Below are positions 49,022 through 57,938 of a stretch of DNA of 64,000 nt, piece by piece. The position numbers were made by a program, and so were the translations under genes. Origin of the DNA: a virus; IMG/VR virus record IMGVR_UViG_3300029448_008119, positions 1,539 to 65,538 of that record, one strand, 5' to 3'. The notes under the pieces are model-generated. The model had not been told where the DNA came from and did no database searches. It saw nothing but the letters and a program-made list of their open reading frames with translations. How positions within the stretch are numbered: the stretch's first letter is position 1; each line of letters begins with the position of its first letter.

Positions 49022-49228
49022 ATGGATTATTTAGAAGCGATATTACAAAAACTAATTGGCCAAAAGGCCATAGAAACACAAGATTTAATGATATACCTTA
49101 GCAACCCAGTTGGGGTTGGAGAGCACTCTAATATAGGCGAAGAGGTAGAAAAAAAGGTATCTAATATAGATCAAATCAGTTCAAAAATTGATACTATTCA
49201 AGAATTACTCAAAACATTAAATCAATAA
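49022..49228 (+). CDS. Small protein between nrdB and nrdA (68 aa)
   Basis: MDYLEAILQKLIGQKAIETQ, then KVSNIDQISSKIDTIQELLK, a coiled-coil tail. Two bases from each neighbour. I do not recognise it as glutaredoxin (no CxxC). A role in RNR assembly is speculative. Confidence 0.65.
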   Translation: MDYLEAILQKLIGQKAIETQDLMIYLSNPVGVGEHSNIGEEVEKKVSNIDQISSKIDTIQELLKTLNQ

Positions 49229-49229
49229 A

Positions 49230-50879
49230 ATGAACAAAGATTATTACTGGCTAAATAAGGATTCAAGAACTTTCCTTAAAAGGGGTTATCTAGAAGATGG
49301 CGAAACTCCAGAAGAAAGAATAGCCACCGTAGCTGACGCTGCTCAAAAAATTCTAGCCATACCTGGATTCTCTGAAAAGTTTCAAAGCTATATGGCAAAA
49401 GGATGGTACTCCCTGTCATCACCCATTTGGGCTAACTTTGGAAAAGAAAGAGGATTGCCGATTTCTTGCTTTGGTTCTTACATAGAGGACACAATGGAAG
49501 CCATCCTAAAGAAAAGCTCAGAGGTTGGCATGATGACGAAAGGCGGAGGAGGAACCTCTGGATATTTTGGAGAACTCAGAGAAAGAGGTGCCGAAATAAG
49601 CAGCGGAGGCAAATCAAATGGGCCAGTTCATTTTTTAGAAATTTTCGAAACGATAGCAAACGTAGTTTCACAATCCAATGTTCGCAGGGGTAGCTTTGCC
49701 GCTTACTTGCCAGTAGAGCACTCAGACATTTTGGAATTCCTACAAATCAGAGGAGATGGTAACGCCATACAGAATCTATCAATAGGTGTCACAATTACGG
49801 ACACCTGGATGAAAGAGATGCTTGCTGGGGACAAAGACAAGCGTAAGGTATGGGGAGCTATCATCAAAAAAAGATTTGAAAGCGGATACCCTTATGTTAT
49901 GTTTAAAAACGCTGTTAACAGAAATTCTCCCCAAGTCTATAGAGACAAGGGGATGGATATTCATGCAAGTAATCTGTGCTCAGAAATAGCACTTCATTCA
50001 AACAAAGATGAATCGTTTGTATGCAATCTTTCTTCCATGAACTTACTTCATTACGAAGAATGGAAAGATACGGACGCAGTCGAAACTCTCACTTACTTCT
50101 TAGATGCGGTAATGACCGAGTTCATCGACAAATGTAAAGGTAAGCCATTCATGGAAGCTCCAATGAATTTTGCGAAGAATCAAAGAGCGCTTGGTATAGG
50201 TGTGCTAGGCTGGCACTCCCTCTTACAATCAAGGATGATTTCATTTGAGTCAATGAAGGCTAAGTTTTTGAATACAGAAATTCATAAAGTAATACAAGAA
50301 AAATCTCAATATGCCACGGAACAGCTGGCAGAGGTTTATGGAGAGCCCCCCTTGCTAAAAGGATATGGCAAGAGAAATGTTACCACAATGGCGATTGCAC
50401 CTACAACCTCTAGCTCATTTATTCTTGGGCAAGTATCTCCGAGCATTGAGCCGTTAAATAGTAATTATTTTGTAAAAGATCTAGCCAAGGGTAAATTTAC
50501 ATATAAGAATCCATACCTAGAATCATTGCTTGAAGAAAAAGAAAAAAATACACCAGAGATATGGAAAGATATTCTAGTTAAAGGCGGTTCGGTTCAGCAT
50601 TTAAAGTTCTTTTCAGATGATGAAAAAGCCGTTTTTAAGACATTTGGTGAAATAAGTCAAAAAGAAGTCTTGATTCAAGCTGCTCAACGTCAAAAGTTTA
50701 TTGACCAATCTCAAAGTTTAAATATCATGGTTCATCCTAAATCTTCTCCAAAAGATGTCAGCCAACTAATGATTTTTGCTTGGGAACAGGGAGTCAAAAG
50801 CCTATACTATCAAAGAGGGACTAACCCATCACAAGAATTGAGTAGAAATTTATTAGAATGTCAATCTTGCTCTGGTTAA
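49230..50879 (+). CDS. nrdA: Ribonucleotide reductase class I, alpha subunit, short form
   Basis: 549 residues, without the N-terminal ATP-cone. Catalytic Cys in PISCFGS, the N-x-C-x-E motif in ASNLCSEIAL, partner Cys in FVCNLSSMNL, and a C-terminal redox pair CQSCSG. Lacking the ATP-cone suggests loss of dATP feedback inhibition, useful during phage replication. Start 2 bp after the 68-residue gene. Confidence 0.93.
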   Translation: MNKDYYWLNKDSRTFLKRGYLEDGETPEERIATVADAAQKILAIPGFSEKFQSYMAKGWYSLSSPIWANFGKERGLPISCFGSYIEDTMEAILKKSSEVGMMTKGGGGTSGYFGELRERGAEISSGGKSNGPVHFLEIFETIANVVSQSNVRRGSFAAYLPVEHSDILEFLQIRGDGNAIQNLSIGVTITDTWMKEMLAGDKDKRKVWGAIIKKRFESGYPYVMFKNAVNRNSPQVYRDKGMDIHASNLCSEIALHSNKDESFVCNLSSMNLLHYEEWKDTDAVETLTYFLDAVMTEFIDKCKGKPFMEAPMNFAKNQRALGIGVLGWHSLLQSRMISFESMKAKFLNTEIHKVIQEKSQYATEQLAEVYGEPPLLKGYGKRNVTTMAIAPTTSSSFILGQVSPSIEPLNSNYFVKDLAKGKFTYKNPYLESLLEEKEKNTPEIWKDILVKGGSVQHLKFFSDDEKAVFKTFGEISQKEVLIQAAQRQKFIDQSQSLNIMVHPKSSPKDVSQLMIFAWEQGVKSLYYQRGTNPSQELSRNLLECQSCSG

Positions 50880-50894
50880 GTGTAAATATCTCAT
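50880..50894 (+). promoter_or_regulatory. Late-type motif GTGTAA-9-ATG
   Basis: GTGTAAATAT begins one base after the nrdA stop and precedes ATG 50895 by 9 bp. Confidence 0.6.
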
Positions 50895-51206
50895 ATGGAG
50901 CTAGATTTTTCAGATCAAATTAAAAGTAACTCGAGTCTTTGGGAAAATATTCGCAAAAAAAAAGAGCGCATCAAGCGAGGCTCTAAAGAGAAAATGCGCA
51001 AACCTGGAGAAAAGGGTGCACCTACAAAAGAGCAAATAGAAAGAGCTAAGGGAGAAAAAAAGGTCATCGACGAGGAGAAAGACTTTAAACCGCACATGAT
51101 GTATGATCCAAAAACAGGTAAAGGCTATGAAGCGAAAACCTACAAGGATCATTTAAAAATGAAAGACATGGGATATACCCATGAAAAGCCTAATAAAAAA
51201 GTGTAA
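50895..51206 (+). CDS. Basic small late protein with MELDFS start (103 aa)
   Basis: MELDFSDQIKSNSSLWENIR, then a Lys/Arg/Glu-rich middle, then HMMYDPKTGKGYEAKTYKDH. The first six residues MELDFS recur in the DUF5872 protein at 54427, also a late gene. It may be a head-associated basic protein; not recognised. Confidence 0.6.
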   Translation: MELDFSDQIKSNSSLWENIRKKKERIKRGSKEKMRKPGEKGAPTKEQIERAKGEKKVIDEEKDFKPHMMYDPKTGKGYEAKTYKDHLKMKDMGYTHEKPNKKV

Positions 51207-51214
51207 ATCACTTT
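51201..51214 (+). promoter_or_regulatory. Late-type motif GTGTAA-8-ATG
   Basis: GTGTAAATCA (51201-51210) overlaps the upstream stop codon; ATG 51215. Confidence 0.6.
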
Positions 51215-51565
51215 ATGGCAGCAGGAACCTTTAACATAACAATAGAAAAAAGAGCTTCTTTTTCGTTTGAGACTACTTTTACGCAAGCTGATAATACGCC
51301 ACTAGATCTCTCAAACAGAACTCTTTCTGGAGAAATTAGACGAAATTTTGACAATGGCCTAGAAGCAACTTTTACCATTGCCAAAACAAATGCGTCAGGC
51401 GGAATTGCAACCATTTCTCTGTCAAAGGTAAAAACAGCCTCTTTGACGGAAAGTCCATGCACTTATGATGTATTTGCTGACCATCTCTCAGACGGAAGCT
51501 CTATAAAATTACTTACTGGATCTGTAACTATTATTAAAAATATAACTTCAGCTAACCTTATCTAA
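51215..51565 (+). CDS. BppU-N-like Ig-fold tail protein (116 aa)
   Basis: MAAGTFNITIEKRASFSFET, then TPLDLSNRTLSGEIRRNFDN and GIATISLSKVKTASL. This is the strand order of the BppU N-terminal-like domain found at the base of tail fibres. It sits before the fibre gene and may couple the fibre to the tail. Confidence 0.65.
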   Translation: MAAGTFNITIEKRASFSFETTFTQADNTPLDLSNRTLSGEIRRNFDNGLEATFTIAKTNASGGIATISLSKVKTASLTESPCTYDVFADHLSDGSSIKLLTGSVTIIKNITSANLI

Positions 51566-51569
51566 TAAT

Positions 51570-54098
51570 ATGGCAGAAATAAAAGTAACAATTACGGAAC
51601 AAGTTAATCCGTCTGTAACGATAAACACAATTGCTAGTTCTTCTTTATCTCAATCCCTTTCGGCTAATAGCAATCAACTATCTTCGCTAAACACAGCTAC
51701 TGGCGTGCTGTCTTCAAAACAAGGACAGCAACAACAGGCAATACTTGACCTTGAGGACGCAACTGGTCTACTTAACACAGCAACGGGTGCACTTGATAGT
51801 AGCTTTTCGGGTTTACTGGTAGACGCCGATCTTAAGAACTTGACCGTTACTGGGGATACAACATTTAACAAAACAGTTAATATATTTCCACCACAAGGCA
51901 GAGCAATTACTGCACGAGCTACAAATTCAAACAATGCAGCTATACAAGTTGTTTTTGAAGGCCCAACAACTGTTGGCCACGATCTTTTCAAAAAAGGCGG
52001 ATTTACAAATGGATTTGGCGATGGTTCTAATCATTTTCACGACTTAACGGATATAAATCGCATCGAACAAGCTCCCGAAGGAGACGTTAAAAACTTAGAG
52101 CGTGTTCAAGAAAGATATTACGCCATAACAAATAACAACCTAGCAAACGGTAACGCGGCTTTTTGGGCTTGGCATAGGGTAGCTAGAAAAATCAGCACGT
52201 CCAACGTAGATACTAGTAGTGCCACATTAGATGTCTCTGCTTTACAAAATTCATCTAATCGTCAGTCAGACTTTCAATTCCCTTTTAGATCTAACACAAG
52301 TCCAAGTAGAAAATCCGAAGAAATAGTTATCACCCTAAACGGCCATTCGTTTTCTGACGGAGATACCATAAGAATGATATTTGGACAATCTTTTGAAGGG
52401 CCAATTGTAGCAGCTGGGCTTTTTGGTATAATTGTAAGCTCAACTACAAATACAATTAACGTCGAACTGTATGGAGGTAACTATAAAACAACTAGTGAAG
52501 TTCCATTAGGAACTAATCAAACTGCTCTAAGTTTTGATTTTGTTACTCTTCAATCTATTGGCACAGATACACTAGTTCAAAATAACAACAAATCCGATTT
52601 TCAACATTATGCCAATACAAATTTTACCCCAAATAGACTAAGAAACAATACAGTAAAAGCCACCTGGACATCTGATCACGGACTCAAAAAAAACGAAACG
52701 CTAATGATAATTACCGACGGCAGGGCCAGTATTGATGGGTCTGACGGTTTAGAGATAAAACAAGGCGGTTATGTTCTTGATCCAGATCCAGACGGAGACG
52801 GTAATAGTGCTATAATAGCATATGGCCGAAGGGTTGATACAATAGATATTTCTCCGTTTTCTGCATTTGGTAACACTAATTGGTCAATACATAAAGGAAG
52901 TATAGACGGCATTCACGATGATACCTTAGGAGACAACTTATTTAATTTTAACGCAAATAATGTTGGTGAATATAAACAGTATCAAATTGGCCCAGGTTGT
53001 GAAACTGATGCCGATTGTATTTCAATTGGCAAAAATGTTTATAACAGAGACGCTTCTACAATTAAGATTGGTTATGACAATCAAATGCTTGATATTAGAT
53101 CTGATGGCGTTGTAGTTGATGGATCTATAAGTTTAAACGCTGGCGATATTCAGCCAGAAATTACTGCCCCAGGCACGGGAACTGCGCTAGGCGGGTCGGT
53201 AGCAGGAAACGATATCAGAATAGATGCAGGCATGACAGCTGGTAATGGCTCAACGGGTGGTAATTTATTTCTAAATGGAGGCAAAGCTCTTCAAGTCGCA
53301 GGTCAAACTGTTACAGATGGCAAAGTCTCAATAGGCGCCGACCATACAGAAAAGCTAGAAATTACTCCAAATACAGATATTTTTGGAAACCTAAACGTTT
53401 CAGGCGAGATTGCGACAACTGGAATTATAAGAAGCAACAAACTTAATGTTTCTACTGGCAAGCTTTTTGTTGATGACGATAGCACTAATTATTCAGTTAA
53501 AATTGGAGCTTATGGTCAAGGGACATTCTTTGGTAAAGATGGTGCAGAAAATGGAGCTCAATATACTTTAGCAGTAGGAACTGGAGGCAAAATATGTGAA
53601 GACCTTAGAGTACAAACTTTTAAAATTAGTGGAGATGGCTTCTTAAACTTAAATGCATCTCCCAAAACCCTTATTGCTACTCCTGGTGCTGGCAAGGCAA
53701 TTCGCGTCCACGACATTTGCTTTTATGTAGACCACAATGGAAATAAAGGCGTGGGCGCTGGAGGCTTCGATCAAGGCAGCGAAGCATGTTATAATGTTGG
53801 TATACACAGCGATACTACATATGCTTCTAATGAACAATTTTATGCAATGGCTGGACTTCCAAGAAATATACTTAATTCAGAGCCTGGCGATTTTATATGG
53901 GCTGGAGAACCAGATGATGATTTTAGAGTTTTGCCTAATAGAGCCTTGTTGTTAAAATCACCAGCGACAAATGAAATAACAACTTCAAATACCGCCGCAA
54001 AACCAGGCGGAGCACATTACATTAAGATTAGGTATCAAATCTTAAATTTGTCTTCAGATTTTCAAAATGTTGCAAATTTAACTACAATTACTAGTTAA
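51570..54098 (+). CDS. Tail fibre-like protein (842 aa)
   Basis: An N-terminal coiled-coil segment (residues about 20-85) with the repeated theme LNTATG.L.S. Then VFEGPTTVGHDLFKKGGFTN, and a long beta-rich shaft with Gly/Asp motifs (DPDPDGDGNSAII, APGTGTALGGSVAGNDIRID). The C-terminal head region ends ILNLSSDFQNVANLTTITS. Typical composition of a receptor-binding fibre. It follows the BppU-like gene. Confidence 0.65.
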   Translation: MAEIKVTITEQVNPSVTINTIASSSLSQSLSANSNQLSSLNTATGVLSSKQGQQQQAILDLEDATGLLNTATGALDSSFSGLLVDADLKNLTVTGDTTFNKTVNIFPPQGRAITARATNSNNAAIQVVFEGPTTVGHDLFKKGGFTNGFGDGSNHFHDLTDINRIEQAPEGDVKNLERVQERYYAITNNNLANGNAAFWAWHRVARKISTSNVDTSSATLDVSALQNSSNRQSDFQFPFRSNTSPSRKSEEIVITLNGHSFSDGDTIRMIFGQSFEGPIVAAGLFGIIVSSTTNTINVELYGGNYKTTSEVPLGTNQTALSFDFVTLQSIGTDTLVQNNNKSDFQHYANTNFTPNRLRNNTVKATWTSDHGLKKNETLMIITDGRASIDGSDGLEIKQGGYVLDPDPDGDGNSAIIAYGRRVDTIDISPFSAFGNTNWSIHKGSIDGIHDDTLGDNLFNFNANNVGEYKQYQIGPGCETDADCISIGKNVYNRDASTIKIGYDNQMLDIRSDGVVVDGSISLNAGDIQPEITAPGTGTALGGSVAGNDIRIDAGMTAGNGSTGGNLFLNGGKALQVAGQTVTDGKVSIGADHTEKLEITPNTDIFGNLNVSGEIATTGIIRSNKLNVSTGKLFVDDDSTNYSVKIGAYGQGTFFGKDGAENGAQYTLAVGTGGKICEDLRVQTFKISGDGFLNLNASPKTLIATPGAGKAIRVHDICFYVDHNGNKGVGAGGFDQGSEACYNVGIHSDTTYASNEQFYAMAGLPRNILNSEPGDFIWAGEPDDDFRVLPNRALLLKSPATNEITTSNTAAKPGGAHYIKIRYQILNLSSDFQNVANLTTITS

Positions 54099-54106
54099 AA
54101 AAATTT

Positions 54107-54394
54107 ATGTCCGAAAACCAAGATAGACTAACCCGAATAGAAGAGAAGGTTGATAAATTATCAGATGCCATTATCTCTATAGCCAGAGCCGAAGAAAAGT
54201 TAATTCAGCTAGGTACTTTAACTGACGTACTGTTCAAAAAAATAGAGGACATGAACTCAAGGATGATGGATATGGAAAAATCCGTAGCTGAAACAAAAGC
54301 TTTTATGAGTGGTTTTAATAAAGTTACTTGGGTTTTTATTAGTGGATTATTGACGACCGTAGCTGCTGCTATAGTATATAAACTCTGGGGTTAA
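54107..54394 (+). CDS. Coiled coil with C-terminal TM helix (95 aa)
   Basis: Coiled coil over residues about 5-65 (DRLTRIEEKVDKLSDAII ... MMDMEKSVAETKAFM), then a TM segment VTWVFISGLLTTVAAAIVYK. This is the shape of many phage lysis-module holin or spanin-like proteins. No endolysin gene is nearby in the window, so the role is open. Confidence 0.6.
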   Translation: MSENQDRLTRIEEKVDKLSDAIISIARAEEKLIQLGTLTDVLFKKIEDMNSRMMDMEKSVAETKAFMSGFNKVTWVFISGLLTTVAAAIVYKLWG

Positions 54395-54409
54395 AATTTT
54401 TTAAAAAAA

Positions 54410-54426
54410 GTGTAATACTATATATC
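54410..54426 (+). promoter_or_regulatory. Late-type motif GTGTAA-11-ATG
   Basis: GTGTAATACT (54410-54419), 11 bp between GTGTAA and ATG 54427; A/T tract upstream. Confidence 0.55.
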
Positions 54427-55341
54427 ATGGAACTAGATTTTTCAGAAGAACTTCAAGCTGGCAGAGCAGGACCTAAAAGTGCCGCTCAAACCCCAGCTAA
54501 ACCAGAAGAAAGAAAGAAGGGCTCTTCTGTAAATGAGCCTGGTTCCGCTGCTGGCGCAATTACCTTTAGTGAAAAAGTCACAACAGCTCTCAAAAACAAA
54601 GTAAAAAAGCACAACGAAAAACACTCCAAAAAGGTAACTTTAGGAATGTTGAAAAAAATATATCGTAGGGGTGCGGGAGCCTTTTCCACTTCACATAGAC
54701 CAGGCCAAACCAGAGGAAGCTGGGCGATGGCTAGAGTAAATATGTTTCTAAAGATGGTTCGCGGCGGTAAGGTAAAGAAATCTTATAGAGCAGCAGATCA
54801 AGATGTAGCAAAAGCTTCAGAAGAAGAACTCCTTAACTTAGCAGACGTATTTAGTGAGTGGAGTCCAGGAGATTTCTCAGAAGCTAGAGATATTTCAAAT
54901 GTACAATTCGCTTTAGCTAGAATTGATTTATTAGGCGCAGGTGCAACTCCAACAGAAATGTTAGAGGGAGATGCATCCCAAGATTTTATATTAGAAGCTA
55001 AAGAAAAAAAAACTTTAAATAAACCATTTAGACTTCCAAGCGGTTCGAAAAAAAAGTTTGGAGTTTATGTTAAAAACGAAAAAGGTAACGTTGTTAAGGT
55101 AACCTTTGGCGATCCAAACATGGAAATTAAAAGAGACGACCCAGAGCGTCGTAAATCATTTAGAGCTAGACATCAATGCGATACAAATCCTGGCCCCAAA
55201 TATAAAGCACGATATTGGTCTTGTAAACAATGGAGAGCTGGTAAAAAAGTAGAAGGGTCTGAAGAACTTGAATCTGATGCCTCACTTCTTCTTATAGATC
55301 CTAAATTAGCTGAAGCTCCAACTATTCAAGAAAAAGAATAG
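54427..55341 (+). CDS. DUF5872/DUF5824-type phage protein (304 aa)
   Basis: MELDFSEELQAGRAG at the start. Residues about 45-120 (KVTLGMLKKIYRRGAGAFST, TRGSWAMARVNMFLKMV) match DUF5872. Residues about 200-270 (KKFGVYVKNEKGNVVKVTFG, DDPERRKSFRARHQCDTN, RYWSCKQW) match DUF5824. Both are frequent in phage head regions and have unknown function. Confidence 0.8.
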   Translation: MELDFSEELQAGRAGPKSAAQTPAKPEERKKGSSVNEPGSAAGAITFSEKVTTALKNKVKKHNEKHSKKVTLGMLKKIYRRGAGAFSTSHRPGQTRGSWAMARVNMFLKMVRGGKVKKSYRAADQDVAKASEEELLNLADVFSEWSPGDFSEARDISNVQFALARIDLLGAGATPTEMLEGDASQDFILEAKEKKTLNKPFRLPSGSKKKFGVYVKNEKGNVVKVTFGDPNMEIKRDDPERRKSFRARHQCDTNPGPKYKARYWSCKQWRAGKKVEGSEELESDASLLLIDPKLAEAPTIQEKE

Positions 55342-55342
55342 A

Positions 55343-55531
55343 ATGACTGGTCACTTTGCCACTGGTTCCACATTATACCAAGAATTTTTGGCGGAAAGAG
55401 AAGAGATCTTAAAACATAAATGGATTGAGTCAGAAAAAGCTGGCAAAGACATAGGATTTGAAAGGGCTTTATTAACTTGGGTAACTGGATACCGAGTTGA
55501 GTGGAAAAAAGACCGAGGCAGTTTAAAATAA
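55343..55531 (+). CDS. HKW-ESEKAG motif protein (62 aa)
   Basis: EEILKHKWIESEKAGKDIG then FERALLTWVTGYRVEWKK. This is the motif seen in the membrane-anchored product of 7922-8203, but here without a TM helix. The family is unknown (DUF4032 tail-like). Confidence 0.65.
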   Translation: MTGHFATGSTLYQEFLAEREEILKHKWIESEKAGKDIGFERALLTWVTGYRVEWKKDRGSLK

Positions 55532-55537
55532 ATCCTA

Positions 55538-55795
55538 ATGGAACAATTCTTAGGTTTGGTATATACAATATGCTTTAGTACTTGCATTTGGCCGCAAATA
55601 ATTAAAAGCGTAAAAACAAAAAAAGTAGAAGATGTTAGCATCTCTCTCTTTATTCTTTCTATTGTCGGATACGTGTCCGCTATATCTTACACTATACTAA
55701 GGGTAGGCTTTGATTTTTGGTGGTTGATAAATTATTGTTTGAGCTTATTATCAGCTATAATCATGGTTATACTATGGTTTAGATATAAGAAATGA
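55538..55795 (+). CDS. SemiSWEET-like PQ-loop membrane protein (85 aa)
   Basis: Three TM helices with the PQ-loop motif WPQIIKSVKTK in helix 1 and VGYVSAISYTIL in helix 2. 85 residues is the size of bacterial SemiSWEET sugar transporters. It is 4 bp upstream-overlapped with the DegT gene and so probably belongs to the sugar cassette. Transport of a sugar, or membrane delivery of the modified sugar, is inferred. Confidence 0.75.
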   Translation: MEQFLGLVYTICFSTCIWPQIIKSVKTKKVEDVSISLFILSIVGYVSAISYTILRVGFDFWWLINYCLSLLSAIIMVILWFRYKK

Positions 55796-56880
55796 AAATA
55801 CCAATTTATAAACCCTGGATAACTAAAACAGAAAAAAATATACTGCAAGATGCCATAGACTCAGGGTGGTTTTCTTCTATTGGTAAATATATAAATTTAT
55901 TTGAAGATAAATTTAGTGAATTTATTGAATGCAAATATTCTGTAGCATTGAATAACGGTACCTCTGCTTGTCATTTATCTTTATTGAGTAGTGGTATTAA
56001 AAGCGGAGACGAGGTCATAGTACCAGCATCAACTTTTATTGCTTGTCCAAATTCAGTTAAATATTGCGGCGCAGTACCCGTAATTGCTGATGTAGATAAA
56101 GATACTTGGAACATATCTCTTAATGAAATAAAAAAGAAAAAAACAGAAAAAACAAAAGCTGTTTTTCTGGTTCATATGCTTGGTAACCCCTGTGATCAAG
56201 AAATATATGACTGGTGTGAAGAAAACAATATTCTATGTATAGAAGATGCTTGTGAATCTATAGGAGCCTCTTTGAATGAAAAAAAAACTGGTACCCTAGG
56301 TAGCTGTGGGGCGTTTAGCTTTTTTGGCAATAAAAATCTTACAACAGGAGAGGGCGGAATGTTGACAACTAACGACAAAACAATCTTTCAAAAAGCCAAG
56401 TATTTAAGGGGCCAAGCCCAAGACTCAACATATCGTCACGGAGACATAGGGTACAATTACAGAATGACGAATATACAAGCAGCTTTGGGCTATAGTCAAA
56501 TGTTGAGGATTCAAGAAATTATGTCCGAAAAAGATAGAGTCTTTAATTGTTATAAAAAAAATCTAGAATCTCTTGTTGGTCAGGATTCATTTAAAATTCA
56601 AAAAACTACTGAAAATTCAAAACACGCCAATTGGATGTTTGCTATATATTCCAAGAAAAAAGATAATATTAAAAATGTTTTAAATAAAAATGGAGTAGAC
56701 ACAAGGCCAATGTTCTACCCCGTAAACTCCATGAATCCTTATCTGTCTGAGGAGGTTCATCGCGTAGCTGGTGATTTAAGCTCTAGGGTAATTATGCTTC
56801 CGTCATATCCTGAATTAAAAGATAGCCAGATTGAGAAAATATGCGAATTAGTAAAGGATTCTAATGGAAAAAATATCTAA
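55792..56880 (+). CDS. DegT/DnrJ/EryC1-type sugar aminotransferase
   Basis: 362 residues, PLP-dependent. ALNNGTSACHLSLLSSGI, EVIVPASTFIACPNSVKYCG, CIEDACESIGAS, and the Lys-bearing FFGNKNLTTGEGGML; arginine in YLRGQAQ and FNYRMTN-type YNYRMTNIQAALG. Close in plan to GDP-perosamine synthase. Together with the dehydratase at 58756 it would turn GDP-4-keto-6-deoxymannose into GDP-perosamine. Confidence 0.88.
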   Translation: MKIPIYKPWITKTEKNILQDAIDSGWFSSIGKYINLFEDKFSEFIECKYSVALNNGTSACHLSLLSSGIKSGDEVIVPASTFIACPNSVKYCGAVPVIADVDKDTWNISLNEIKKKKTEKTKAVFLVHMLGNPCDQEIYDWCEENNILCIEDACESIGASLNEKKTGTLGSCGAFSFFGNKNLTTGEGGMLTTNDKTIFQKAKYLRGQAQDSTYRHGDIGYNYRMTNIQAALGYSQMLRIQEIMSEKDRVFNCYKKNLESLVGQDSFKIQKTTENSKHANWMFAIYSKKKDNIKNVLNKNGVDTRPMFYPVNSMNPYLSEEVHRVAGDLSSRVIMLPSYPELKDSQIEKICELVKDSNGKNI

Positions 56881-57532
56881 AACACTAATTAACAATTATG
56901 TCTTAGATTTGGACGGTATACACATCTTAGAATGTGGCGCTTATGATGGCTCAGAAACAAAAAGCCTTAGAGGTAAGCATAACTGTTGGTATTTAGAGCC
57001 CGACAAAGACTTATTTAATAAGTTAAACCTAGATACAGATAATTGTCTAAACTTAGCTTTATCAGATAAAGACGGTGAAGCTGAACTTAAGGTAACTAAC
57101 ATTCCTGGTAATTCTAGCATAGGTCATAACGCCAAACATCTTGAAGATATAAGAATAGTTGATACAGTAAAGATTAATACAATATCATATAAGACTCTCC
57201 TTGATAAACTCCAGATAAAAAAAATCAACATTCTTATATTAGATGTCGAAGGCCATGAAGATATTATATTAAATAATATTTTTTCAAGTTTAGATCAGGA
57301 TAGTTGGCCAGACGTATTATGCGTTGAGTGTGGATATGATTGGAAGTCCAGGCAAAAAATTATTCTAGATGCTGGATATAGTCAGGATTTTTACTCTTAC
57401 AACAATTGTTTTTTTAGTAATGGAAAACTTCAAATAAATAAAGAGTCCGTGAAAAAAACAAATTTAAACAACCAGAATTTTATTTTTCAAAAAAAATTAA
57501 TTTATGAAAATGATTGTCAGGAATATAAATAA
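56864..57532 (+). CDS. FkbM-type methyltransferase (222 aa)
   Basis: ILECGAYDGSETKSLRG is the SAM-binding glycine motif; WYLEPDKDLFNKL, LNLALSDKDGEAELKVTNIPG and ILILDVEGHEDIILN complete the FkbM pattern. It probably O-methylates a sugar of the cassette. Starts within the aminotransferase gene. Confidence 0.85.
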   Translation: MEKISKTLINNYVLDLDGIHILECGAYDGSETKSLRGKHNCWYLEPDKDLFNKLNLDTDNCLNLALSDKDGEAELKVTNIPGNSSIGHNAKHLEDIRIVDTVKINTISYKTLLDKLQIKKINILILDVEGHEDIILNNIFSSLDQDSWPDVLCVECGYDWKSRQKIILDAGYSQDFYSYNNCFFSNGKLQINKESVKKTNLNNQNFIFQKKLIYENDCQEYK

Positions 57533-57929
57533 ACAAAATAAAGATTTAAAAATCTTTGTGGATAATTTATCAATATCATCTGATACTTTTACTTATTTTA
57601 AATCAAGATGTTTCGACGCATTAGATAATCACACACTTACAGCCTTGGGTTATGTTAAGAACAGTCCAGTAGCTTATGGCCATTTAGACAAGGATGGCGA
57701 TACTGTTTGGTTGGGTATTTGTGTCGTAGGCTCGGAAGTTGGTAAGGGTTACGGAAAGAAAATGATGGAGTACTTAACTGAATATGCCGATAAAAATAAA
57801 ATAAATTTAAAATTATCAGTGCATAGATTTAATATACAAGCAGTAAACCTATACAAAAAATTTAATTTTATAAAAACATCAGAGTCTGATAAAAGTTTTT
57901 ATTTTACCAGGCCTTATTTAAACAATTAA
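57504..57929 (+). CDS. GNAT acetyltransferase (141 aa)
   Basis: HLDKDGDTVWLGICVVGSEV followed by GKGYGKKMMEYLTEYA is the acetyl-CoA binding motif A; SVHRFNIQAVNLYKKFNF is motif B. It may N-acetylate the amino sugar, as in N-acetylperosamine. Overlaps the methyltransferase gene by 29 nt. Confidence 0.82.
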   Translation: MKMIVRNINKQNKDLKIFVDNLSISSDTFTYFKSRCFDALDNHTLTALGYVKNSPVAYGHLDKDGDTVWLGICVVGSEVGKGYGKKMMEYLTEYADKNKINLKLSVHRFNIQAVNLYKKFNFIKTSESDKSFYFTRPYLNN

Positions 57930-57938
57930 TCACACAAT

